32,004 bases of DNA from Brevundimonas sp. GTDB lineage: Bacteria; Pseudomonadota; Alphaproteobacteria; Caulobacterales; Caulobacteraceae. Where the stretch lies: assembly GCF_029946145.1 (NCBI RefSeq), contig NZ_JAQSDY010000018.1:1-32004 (forward strand), in the 5' to 3' direction. How positions within the stretch are numbered: the first letter of the stretch is position 1; the number at the start of each line of letters is the position of its first letter. Under the pieces are notes generated by a model. That model searched no databases. It saw nothing but the letters and a program-made list of their open reading frames with translations, and was not told the DNA's origin. A program made the position numbers and the translations under genes. Below are positions 1-17,021 of this stretch, one piece after another.

Positions 1-55
1 CAATCGTGCCGATGTTGCAGTGCGGCTTGTTACGTTCGAACTTTTCCTTGGCCAT
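1..55 (-). CDS. tuf: Elongation factor Tu, N-terminal fragment
   Basis: Only the first 18 codons lie in the window; the gene runs off the left edge. The visible protein begins MAKEKFERNKPHCNIGTI, the conserved start of bacterial EF-Tu just before its GTP-binding P-loop. EF-Tu delivers aminoacyl-tRNA to the ribosome. It is the last gene of the str operon, 56 bp downstream of fusA on the same strand, the classical rpsL-rpsG-fusA-tuf order. Alphaproteobacteria often carry a second tuf copy, so this may be one of two; that cannot be judged here. Confidence 0.95.
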   Translation of the reverse strand, partial: MAKEKFERNKPHCNIGTI

Positions 56-111
56 TCTCTTCTCTCCGTCCCCTGAACAGGGGGCTTTGTCCAAAATTTC
101 AGGGGTTGTGT

Positions 112-2193
<2,082 letters not shown>

Positions 2194-2266
2194 GAAAACG
2201 TGCCTTGAAGTGAGTTCAGGACGCGTTTCGCGCCCTCGGGGAGATGTCGATCTGTGCGGATAAGCG

Positions 2267-2299
2267 GGCGCGGGCGATTTAGCTCAAACCGCCCGCGCC
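2267..2299 (-). promoter_or_regulatory. Strong hairpin between rpsG and fusA
   Basis: Two 14-nt arms (2267-2280 and 2286-2299) flank a 5-nt loop. On the plus strand one position is an A/C mismatch; on the minus strand, which is the mRNA strand of the str operon, the same position is a G-U wobble, so the 14-bp stem is complete only in the operon transcript. No U-tract follows, so it is not a standard intrinsic terminator. It could be a processing site, a stabilising structure or an autoregulatory site. S7 represses the str mRNA in E. coli, but at the rpsL-rpsG junction, so that parallel is loose. Confidence 0.5.
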
Positions 2300-2343
2300 G
2301 GATAGTCTCAAGATAGGCGCCGAACAGGGCGCCTTGAAGGCGT

Positions 2344-2817
2344 TTACCAGCGGTAGTGGCTGAAGGCGCGGTTGGCCTCGGCCATCTTGTGGGTGTCTTC
2401 GCGCTTCTTGACCGCGGTGCCGCGGTTGTTCGAGGCGTCCAGCAGCTCGGCGGCCAGCTTTTCCGTCATGGTGTTCTCACCACGCTTGCGCGCGGCGTTG
2501 ACCAGCCAGCGGATGGCCAGGGCCTTGCGGCGATCGGGGCGAACCTCGACCGGCACCTGATAGGTGGCGCCGCCGACGCGGCGCGACCGGACTTCGACCG
2601 CCGGGGCGACGTTTTCCAGCGCCGAGTGGAAGGTGGCGACGGGCTCCTGTTCCTTCTTCTTGTCGGCCAGGATCTCGAACGCGCCGTAGACGATGTTCTC
2701 GGCGACGGCCTTTTTGCCCTCGTACATGACGTAGTTCATGAATTTGGTGACGGTCAGATCCTTGTATTTGGGATCCGGCAGAACTTCGCGCTTCTGTGCG
2801 CGGTGACGACGGGACAT
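2344..2817 (-). CDS. rpsG: 30S ribosomal protein S7
   Basis: This 157-residue primary 16S rRNA-binding protein nucleates assembly of the 30S head and lies near the decoding E site. It starts [17 protein letters not shown], contains the [16 protein letters not shown] beta-hairpin segment that contacts RNA, and ends [14 protein letters not shown], all typical of alphaproteobacterial S7. Length is normal. It is the second gene of the str operon, with 66 bp separating it from rpsL. In E. coli S7 is also the translational repressor of its operon; whether this holds here is unknown. Confidence 0.98.
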   Translation of the reverse strand: MSRRHRAQKREVLPDPKYKDLTVTKFMNYVMYEGKKAVAENIVYGAFEILADKKKEQEPVATFHSALENVAPAVEVRSRRVGGATYQVPVEVRPDRRKALAIRWLVNAARKRGENTMTEKLAAELLDASNNRGTAVKKREDTHKMAEANRAFSHYRW

Positions 2818-2883
2818 GGGCTTGGCCTTCTAAAGCGGTGTCGGACGGCCGGCGTGAGCCGGCGAATGGGAATGGGCGGTCGC

Positions 2884-3255
2884 TTACTTCGGACGCTTGG
2901 CGCCGTAGTGCGAACGGCGCTGCTTGCGGTCCTTGACGCCTTGCGTGTCGAGCACGCCGCGCAGGATGTGGTAGCGAACGCCGGGCAAGTCCTTGACGCG
3001 GCCGCCGCGGATCAGGACCACCGAGTGCTCCTGCAGATTGTGGCCCTCGCCGGGGATGTAGCACACGGCTTCGATGCCCGTGGTCAGGCGGACCTTGGCG
3101 ACCTTACGCAGAGCCGAGTTGGGCTTCTTCGGGGTCGTCGTATAGACGCGGGTGCAGACGCCGCGGCGTTGCGGGCAACCCTTCAGGGCCGGGACCTTGT
3201 TACGGACCGGCTTGGGTTGGCGCGGCTTGCGGATCAGCTGGTTGATAGTCGGCAT
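2884..3255 (-). CDS. rpsL: 30S ribosomal protein S12
   Basis: This 123-residue decoding-centre protein of the 30S subunit governs translational accuracy and is the classical streptomycin target. The start is the ATG at 3255 giving [13 protein letters not shown]; a longer frame extends upstream but does not resemble S12. [15 protein letters not shown] contains the wild-type Lys43, and [11 protein letters not shown] contains wild-type Lys88 and Asp89, the residue methylthiolated by RimO in other bacteria. No classical streptomycin-resistance substitution is seen at 43 or 88. It opens the str operon, about 130 bp downstream of an intrinsic terminator, so its promoter should lie in that gap. Confidence 0.98.
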   Translation of the reverse strand: MPTINQLIRKPRQPKPVRNKVPALKGCPQRRGVCTRVYTTTPKKPNSALRKVAKVRLTTGIEAVCYIPGEGHNLQEHSVVLIRGGRVKDLPGVRYHILRGVLDTQGVKDRKQRRSHYGAKRPK

Positions 3256-3387
3256 GGAGTCTCGGTTCTCTTCAATCGATGGGGGCGTGTGCCTGTCGGC
3301 CGGAGCGCCCCGGTGAGCCTTCTTTTCGGACGACGCCTGGACGCCGCCCCGGGTATGGTCTCGAGCCGTCAGCGCGACCGCCAAACG

Positions 3388-3420
3388 AAAAAACCGGAAC
3401 GCGCGCTTCGGGCGTTCCGG
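3388..3420 (-). terminator. Intrinsic terminator upstream of rpsL
   Basis: On the minus strand a 9-bp GC-rich stem (3412-3420 with 3394-3402) is followed directly by six U residues (3388-3393). It lies 113 bp beyond the stop of the small lipoprotein gene and 133 bp before the rpsL start. It most simply ends the lipoprotein transcript and insulates the str operon. An attenuator within a longer rpsL leader is the alternative. Apart from this element the 277-bp stretch 3256-3532 shows no gene and no promoter I would defend. Confidence 0.82.
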
Positions 3421-3532
3421 CGGGCGCAGCCCGTCCGCTCAATTGTCACGATCCCGGAACCCGGCGAACCGGGAGCCTCGAAAGTGGGGGGCTTCTACGC
3501 GCGAGGGGGCGCGGGGTCAAGGGTGACGGTGG

Positions 3533-3811
3533 TCACCGGGGCTGGAAGCGGATGCTGTACTGGATCCTCGCGCCCGGCGGCCTGAGCCCATCGGCGGCGA
3601 TCCGGGCATGCCCGGCAGCGCGCAGGGCCGCTTCTCCGAATCCCTGACCGGCCGGCTGCTCCGACAGGATTTCGCAGCGGGTGAGCCGCCTATCTTTTCC
3701 GACGGCGCACCCCACCCTGACCAGGCCTTCCCCTTCCGCCAGCACGACAGGCGCCTGAACGCTGGCGCAACCGGTGCTCACGGCGAACAGTCCGAGGGTC
3801 AGCCATCGCAC
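3533..3811 (-). CDS. Small putative lipoprotein with TonB-C-like domain
   Basis: This 92-residue protein starts MRWLTLGLFAVSTGCASV, a short signal peptide ending in a possible lipobox with Cys15. The mature part (about residues 28-90) reads like the C-terminal domain of TonB/TonB-like proteins: GLVRVGCAVGKDRRLTRCEI, then the SEQPAGQGFGEAALRAA helix and a final GARIQYSIRFQ strand. Such domains bind periplasmic or outer-membrane partners, but here there is no inner-membrane anchor or proline-rich spacer. It is divergent from the gene at 3915, with about 103 bp between them. The domain assignment is by eye and the function is inferred only at fold level. A weakly scoring lipobox (STGC) means the anchor is also uncertain. 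Confidence 0.68.
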   Translation of the reverse strand: MRWLTLGLFAVSTGCASVQAPVVLAEGEGLVRVGCAVGKDRRLTRCEILSEQPAGQGFGEAALRAAGHARIAADGLRPPGARIQYSIRFQPR

Positions 3812-3914
3812 AGCGGAACTCCTGTCAGCCGCGGTTCATCCAGAAGGACGGTAGCACTCCCGCCATCTCGACGCAGGCCCCAATACCGCCACGCTCGCCC
3901 CCTCCCATGCGCGC

Positions 3915-4742
3915 ATGGCGGGTGGACGGGGCATCACAGGACTGAGGTTGACGTGGCCGACGCGCGCCGAGTCATGGCGCAAGCCCGCGATCGTCGCGGC
4001 CTCCCTGCTGCTGCACGCGGGCCTTCTGGCCTGGATCGGCATGCGGACCGTGGGCCTGGGCGCGCCGCTTCTGGACCAGAGCCCGACCATCTACGTCCAG
4101 CTCGAACCCCGGCCCCTGCTGGCCGAGGAGACGCCGCGACAGCCCGTAGCCGCCCGGCAGACCGATGCTCCGCCGCTGACCCGGTCCGTCACCACCCCGA
4201 TCCCGCGCGACGAGGACGAGGACGAGACGCCCGCCCCGCCCTCCCCGCGCCTCGCCGCCCCCGCCCCCGGCGCGCCTCCGGCCCCCGCGGACGGCGCCTG
4301 GGCCGTCCGCCCCCGCACCCTCGGCGACCGCATCGGCCAGGGCCTGCGCACCAGCCCCGTCGGCTGCGCCGCCGGCGCCGTGCTCAGCGCGGCCGAGCGC
4401 GCCATCTGCGACGACCGCTTCGGCCAGCGGGCCGCGACCGCCCGGCCCATCGAGGGCACGGGCAATCCGGAACGCGACGCCCGCTTCGCCCGCGAGGGCG
4501 CCCGCCGCCTCGCCGAATATGAGGCCCGTCGGCGTCCGCTGGCCGGCGGCAGCGGCAACGTCGGCCCCCAGGACGGCCCCGGCTCCAACTTCGGCATGGG
4601 CGTCGCCGGCGCCCATCTGGATCCTTCGCTGCGTCCCGACTCGACCCGGAATGTCCAGACGCGCCGCGATGGCCGACGCAACACCGATGCGCCCCTGACC
4701 CCCGGCGGCCCCGGCGTCCCCCGCGACCCGCCGCCGCGCTGA
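3915..4742 (+). CDS. Membrane-anchored proline-rich protein of unknown function
   Basis: I do not recognise a named family. The 275-residue product has a single N-terminal membrane segment (about residues 24-47, PAIVAASLLLHAGLLAWIG), then IYVQLEPRP, a Pro/Ala-rich stretch, a short conserved-looking segment SPVGCAAGAVLSAAERAICDDR (about 145-170) and a Gly/Pro/Arg-rich, probably disordered tail ending DPPPR. The N-terminal layout resembles TonB, but there is no TonB C-terminal domain. The ATG at 3915 has no clear ribosome-binding site; a TTG in frame at 3948, six bases after AGGA, is an alternative start and would still retain the membrane segment. It converges on rpoC. Confidence 0.7.
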   Translation: MAGGRGITGLRLTWPTRAESWRKPAIVAASLLLHAGLLAWIGMRTVGLGAPLLDQSPTIYVQLEPRPLLAEETPRQPVAARQTDAPPLTRSVTTPIPRDEDEDETPAPPSPRLAAPAPGAPPAPADGAWAVRPRTLGDRIGQGLRTSPVGCAAGAVLSAAERAICDDRFGQRAATARPIEGTGNPERDARFAREGARRLAEYEARRRPLAGGSGNVGPQDGPGSNFGMGVAGAHLDPSLRPDSTRNVQTRRDGRRNTDAPLTPGGPGVPRDPPPR

Positions 4743-4797
4743 ACCCGCGCTCCGGCAGCGAGCCGCCGCGCGGCGAGCGCCAGCGCCCCACCCAAGC

Positions 4798-4828
4798 AAA
4801 AAGGGCGGCCCCGTCGCCGGGGCCGCCC
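4798..4828 (-). terminator. Intrinsic terminator of rpoBC
   Basis: A perfect 10-bp GC stem (4803-4812 with 4819-4828) has a 6-nt loop and, on the minus strand, is followed by five U residues (4798-4802). It lies 27 bp after the rpoC stop and ends the rpoBC transcript. The plus strand lacks a comparable U-tract, so it serves the plus-strand gene ending at 4742 poorly. Confidence 0.9.
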
Positions 4829-4854
4829 TCTTCAGTTCAGTCCGTAACCGCAGA

Positions 4855-9051
<4,197 letters not shown>

Positions 9052-9101
9052 CTTGATTCCTTCTGCGGGGTGAGACCCGCGATAAATAGTGTCGGATGAA
9101 C

Positions 9102-9172
9102 AGTGATTAGTGGTTAGTGACTAGTGGTTGTGATGCTGCGGCGCTGACGCCAATCACTAACCACTAATCACT
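9102..9172 (-). repeat. Heptamer-built 19-bp inverted repeat between rpoB and rpoC
   Basis: The left arm 9102-9120 and right arm 9154-9172 are perfect reverse complements over 19 bp, with a 33-nt loop. Each arm is made of imperfect 7-base tandem units: AGTGATT, AGTGGTT, AGTGACT, AGTGGTT on the left (9102-9129), and AATCACT, AACCACT, AATCACT on the right (9152-9172). The element is clearly AT-richer than its surroundings. In the rpoBC mRNA it would form a long stem beginning about 12 nt after the rpoB stop, with a small GGCG/CGCC hairpin inside its loop. No U-tract follows. Confidence 0.9.
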
Positions 9173-9184
9173 TCTTCCACTGCT

Positions 9185-13303
<4,119 letters not shown>

Positions 13304-13675
13304 TCTGTCTTCCCAATGCGCGAGCCGGGCAGCTCGCGTTCAATGCAGCAGCCACGGCTCCGCCTCTCGGGCGACCCGTGACCATCGGTTTCGGCGTCCA
13401 CCCTCGGCTTGTTCAGCCAGGACGCCTGAAATGTAGAGCTCCCTTGGGGAGGAGCACGCCTTCGCTCGGTCGGAGGGCGACGGACCGGGCCTCGGCGCTT
13501 TCGCGCGCATACGGGGGGTGTGTGCGGGACCGGCACATATACTCGCTTCCTCGACGAAATAAAGGCCCCTGCTGATCTTTCCTTCCCCCGCGCGGCGTAT
13601 GGAGCACCGGACCGCCCCGACGGCGTCGTCGGGCTCCCCATTGCTTTGCTGTGAGCGGGAAAATAGCGTCCCCGC
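13304..13675. promoter_or_regulatory. Divergent leader/promoter region of rpoB and the FKBP gene
   Basis: These 372 bp contain no supportable gene; frames crossing it lack family resemblance. They must hold the promoter for rpoBC (minus), because rplJL ends at its own terminator, and one for the FKBP gene (plus). On the minus strand the best sigma-70-like candidate is TTTATT, 16 bp, TATATG near 13530-13560, which is weak. A 7-bp perfect hairpin lies at 13616-13633. If the weak promoter is right, the rpoB leader would be over 200 nt long. Confidence 0.4.
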
Positions 13676-14182
13676 ATGAAACACTTCCTGATCGCCGCCG
13701 CCGCCCTGTCCCTCTCCGCCTGCGCCGGCGCCCCGCCGCCTCCGGCCGTCGCCACGCCGGGAACCGGAACCGCCGACGGCTGGGCCGCCGGCAATGCGCA
13801 ATACCTGACCCTCAACGGCGCGCGCCGCGGCTGGACCACCACCGAATCGGGCTTGCAGTACCGCCGCGTCGGCCGCGCCCACCCCGAGGGCCGCCAGCCT
13901 TCGGGCTCGGACACGGTCAAGGTCCACTATCGCGGGACCTTCGTCGACGGCCGCGAGTTCGATAGCTCGTACAGCCGCAACGAACCCGCCGAATTCCCGC
14001 TCAACCGGGTCATCAAGGGCTGGACCGAGGGCGTGGCCCTGATGCGCGAGGGCGAAAAGTTCGAGTTCGTGATCCCCGCCTCGCTCGGCTACGGCGAGCG
14101 CTGGGTCGGCGGCGATGAACTGCCGCCCAACTCGACCCTGCTGTTCACAGTCGAACTGCTGGAAGTGAAACCGGCGACCTGA
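13676..14182 (+). CDS. FKBP-type peptidyl-prolyl isomerase, lipoprotein
   Basis: This 168-residue protein starts [18 protein letters not shown], a lipoprotein signal with a lipobox LSAC and Cys16, so it should be anchored to an envelope membrane and face the periplasm. After a short Pro-rich linker, residues about 58-166 form one FKBP domain: [38 protein letters not shown], the VIKGWTEGV segment, and [20 protein letters not shown] followed by the last strand [11 protein letters not shown]. These are the usual active-site aromatics (Y, F, W, Y). FKBPs catalyse cis-trans isomerisation of proline peptide bonds. It stands alone, divergent from rpoB and convergent with a pseudogene 14 bp downstream. 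Confidence 0.93.
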   Translation: MKHFLIAAAALSLSACAGAPPPPAVATPGTGTADGWAAGNAQYLTLNGARRGWTTTESGLQYRRVGRAHPEGRQPSGSDTVKVHYRGTFVDGREFDSSYSRNEPAEFPLNRVIKGWTEGVALMREGEKFEFVIPASLGYGERWVGGDELPPNSTLLFTVELLEVKPAT

Positions 14183-14196
14183 TTAGCGGGCCGCGC

Positions 14197-14698
14197 TCAG
14201 TCCAGCGCGATTCCCGGCCGCCATCCGCTGGCCGCCAGAAACGCCTTCGCGTCGGTCAGCCCCAGTATCTCCCCGAACGCCGCCTACACCGGCCGTCCTC
14301 GCCCCACCGCGATGGTCACGGACGGGAAGCTGGCTTCGGGAGAGCGGCGAACGAATTCCTTCAGTGCGGCGTCGACCCGCTCCCGGACCTTCGGCAGGGT
14401 CTCGGCGCAACGCCGCGCCTCGAGATAGATTTCCGGGCGAGCCGCGATCGCGTCGGCCATCCTCACGCCGGTGACGTTGCGCACGCTGGCCAGGTGACGG
14501 AGCCCTTCCGATCCGACATCCAGATAGTCTCGCTGCAGCTGTTCGGCGCTCGGCCGCCCCCCCGCTTTCGTCATAGATGCGGTAGAACAGATCGACGTCG
14601 TCCGTCCGCAGGACCGGACCGTCCTGGGCCGCCGCCGAACCCGCCAGGGCCGCCAGCCAAATCAAGCCCGCTGCTCGCAGGCGAATGACCTTACGCAT
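14197..14698 (-). pseudogene. Decayed secreted DUF2268-type protease gene
   Basis: Reading from the ATG at 14698, a good signal peptide (MRKVIRLRAAGLIWLAALAG, then SAAAQ) leads into VDLFYRIYDESGG. The frame then breaks in a run of seven G on the coding strand (14557-14563). Removing one G restores SGGRPSAEQLQRDYLDVG and a continuous frame as far as TIAVGRGRPV, where a TAG (14284-14286) stops it. After the stop the same frame continues 28 codons as FGEILGLTDAKAFLAASGW to a TGA at 14197. By memory this matches the two ends of DUF2268 putative zinc proteases, with the middle, including the metal-binding part, missing. So I see a frameshift, a nonsense codon and an apparent internal deletion. The family name is a recollection, not a search. 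Confidence 0.72.
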
Positions 14699-14796
14699 GA
14701 GACGCTCCGTCGTGTGACCCGGCTTTCCTACAAACGACGCCGTGGGCCTTCTATCGAAAAACTGCGTCGCCGGAGCTCGGACCTTTCCTGTTCCGT

Positions 14797-14922
14797 TCAT
14801 CCCGGCGAAAGCCGGGACCCAGTGCTTTGGGTGATGCGGCGGGTCCGATGATTTTCGCCCGCAAGTCCTCGAACGCTGGCGTCAGGCTGGAAAGGACTGG
14901 GTCCCGGCTTTCGCCGGGATGA
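14797..14922. repeat. REP-like inverted repeat, 27-bp arms
   Basis: Arms 14797-14823 and 14896-14922 are perfect reverse complements over 27 bp, separated by 72 nt. Each arm itself contains the small palindrome CCCGGCGAAAGCCGGG followed by ACCCAG. The same architecture, in a different sequence variant, recurs at 30394-30521 and in part at the right edge. It fills the middle of the gene-free stretch 14699-15051; I see nothing else in that stretch except the promoter region expected for the M61 genes. Confidence 0.9.
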
Positions 14923-15051
14923 TCGGAGGGGGGGAACCGGCGACGGAACCCGGAACATGACGGCGTTTTAATCCGGCGCGGTCTGGTCAGGCTTGACCCC
15001 TGCGCGCGCGAGGCGTGATCTGCGCCTTCCCCTCGCCCCAGAGTGCACCTG

Positions 15052-17007
15052 ATGAAGCGTCCCGCCGCCCGCCTGCTCGCCTCCGCCTGCGCCGCCGTCC
15101 TGCTGTTCGGGGCCGCCCCCGGACTGGCCCAGGTCGGAACGCCCGCCCTCGACCGCGCCCTGGCCCCGATTCCGGCTCCGCGCGACGTGGCCTACCCGGG
15201 CGTCATCACCCTCGACATGGACGCGACCGACATCGACCGGCGCATCGTCTCGGTGAAACAGACCATTCCCGTCACCGGCCCGGGTCCGTTGATCCTGCTC
15301 TATCCCGAATGGATCCCCGGCAATCACGGTCCCGTCGGCCCCGTTGACGACCTCGGCGACCTGCGCATCACCGCCAACGGCCAGACGCTCCGCTGGGTCC
15401 GCAACACGACCAACACCAACGCATACGAGGTCACGGTCCCGGCCGGCGCGACCTCGGTCGACGTCTCGTTCAAATGGCTCACCCCGATCGACGGCTCCCA
15501 GGGCCGGATCGTGATCACTGACGAGATGCTGAACATCCAGTGGGAGAAGGCCCTTCTCTATCCAGCCGGCTACTGGTCCCGGCAGATCACCTTCCAGCCG
15601 ACCCTGCGCCTGCCCGCCGGCTGGCAGTACGGCACGGCCCTCGACACCCGCTCCTTCCAGAACGGCGTGGCGACCTTCGCCCCGATCACCCTCGAGCATT
15701 TCGCCGACAGTCCGCTGTTCGCCGGCGCCCACTATCGCCAGATCGACCTCGATCCGGGCGGCCGTTCGCCCGTGCGCCTGAACATCGTCGCCGATGACGC
15801 CAAGATGCTGGCCGCCACCGACGAGCACATCGAACTGCACCGCAACCTGGTCGATCAGGCCGACCGCCTCTACGGCGCGCGCCACTATAATCACTACGAC
15901 TTCCTGCTGGCCGTCAGCGACGACCTGGGCGGCATCGGGCTGGAGCATCACCGCTCGTCCGAGAACAGCGTCGACACCGACTATTTCACCGACCCGACCT
16001 CGACCCTGGCCGACCGCGACCTGCTGGGCCACGAATACACCCACTCCTGGAACGGCAAATGGCGCCGGCCCGCCGACCAGCTGACGCCGACCCTGAACGA
16101 GCCGCTGCAGAACTCCCTGCTCTGGGTCTATGAGGGCCAGACCCAATACTGGGGTCTGATCCTGACCGCCCGCGCCGGCCTGATGACGAAGCAGCAGGCG
16201 CTGGACGTCTTCGCCAACACGGCCGCGACCTACGCCGACGACAACCCCGGCCGCTCCTGGCGCGCCATGCAGGACACCACCAACGACCCCATCATCGCCC
16301 AGCGCCGCCCCCAGCCGTGGGGCAGCTTCCAGCGCAGCGAGGACTACTATCGCGAAGGGGCCATGATCTGGCTGGACGCCGACACCCTGATCCGCGAGCA
16401 GACCAATGGCCGCAAGTCGCTGGACGACTTCGCCAGGGCCTTCTTCGGCGTCCAGGAGGGCAATTGGGACCCCGCCCCCTACACCTTCGCCGACGTGACC
16501 TCGACCCTGAACGGCGTCCAGGCCAACGACTGGGCGGCCTTCCTGCGCACCCGTCTCGACGCCGTCGGCGCCAACGCCCCGACCCCGAACGGCGGCATCG
16601 AGCGCGGCGGCTACCGCCTCGTCTGGCGCGAAACGCCCAATGACTATTCGAAGGCCCTGAACAAGGAGCTGAACCGCACCGACTTCCAGTACTCGCTGGG
16701 CCTCAGCCTCAACGCCACCAACCGCGTCACCGCCGTCCGCTGGGGCTCGCCCGCCTTCGAGGCCGGCCTGACCTCGGGCTGGGAGGTCGTCGCCGTCAAC
16801 GGCCGCGCCGCGAGCGCCGACGCCATCTCCGAGGCGATCACGGCGTCGAAAGGCAATACGACCCCGATCGAGATGATGCTCAGGAAGGGCGACCGCTTCC
16901 GCACCATCGCCTTCGATTACCACGACGGGCTGCGCTACCCGCACCTCGAGCGGATCGCCGGAACCCCTGACCGTCTCGGCGACATCCTCGCCCCGCGCCG
17001 CCGTTGA
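15052..17007 (+). CDS. Secreted M61-family metallopeptidase, copy 1
   Basis: This 651-residue protein has a cleavable signal peptide (KRPAARLLASACAAVLLFG, ending near GLAQ) and is expected in the periplasm or outside. An N-terminal beta-rich domain is followed by a thermolysin-like catalytic domain with HEYTHSWNGK (zinc ligands His327 and His331, catalytic Glu328) and WVYEGQTQYWG supplying the third ligand, Glu361. A PDZ-like segment (about residues 555-635, WGSPAFEAGLTSGWEVVAVNG) is near the C-terminus. This order is typical of M61 glycyl aminopeptidase-like enzymes. The ATG at 15052 is preferred over GTG at 15043 because it directly begins the charged n-region. Its stop lies 14 bp before the start of the second copy, so the two are one operon. 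Confidence 0.93.
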   Translation: MKRPAARLLASACAAVLLFGAAPGLAQVGTPALDRALAPIPAPRDVAYPGVITLDMDATDIDRRIVSVKQTIPVTGPGPLILLYPEWIPGNHGPVGPVDDLGDLRITANGQTLRWVRNTTNTNAYEVTVPAGATSVDVSFKWLTPIDGSQGRIVITDEMLNIQWEKALLYPAGYWSRQITFQPTLRLPAGWQYGTALDTRSFQNGVATFAPITLEHFADSPLFAGAHYRQIDLDPGGRSPVRLNIVADDAKMLAATDEHIELHRNLVDQADRLYGARHYNHYDFLLAVSDDLGGIGLEHHRSSENSVDTDYFTDPTSTLADRDLLGHEYTHSWNGKWRRPADQLTPTLNEPLQNSLLWVYEGQTQYWGLILTARAGLMTKQQALDVFANTAATYADDNPGRSWRAMQDTTNDPIIAQRRPQPWGSFQRSEDYYREGAMIWLDADTLIREQTNGRKSLDDFARAFFGVQEGNWDPAPYTFADVTSTLNGVQANDWAAFLRTRLDAVGANAPTPNGGIERGGYRLVWRETPNDYSKALNKELNRTDFQYSLGLSLNATNRVTAVRWGSPAFEAGLTSGWEVVAVNGRAASADAISEAITASKGNTTPIEMMLRKGDRFRTIAFDYHDGLRYPHLERIAGTPDRLGDILAPRRR

Positions 17008-17021
17008 TCGTGAGGGACCAT

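Noticed and set aside
9102..9172. Intrinsic terminator between rpoB and rpoC
   Set aside because: The stem is AT-rich and has no U-tract, and rpoC must be transcribed from rpoB.
14797..14922. CRISPR-like repeat
   Set aside because: Only two arms, in inverted orientation and with one unlike spacer; no direct repeat array and no cas genes.
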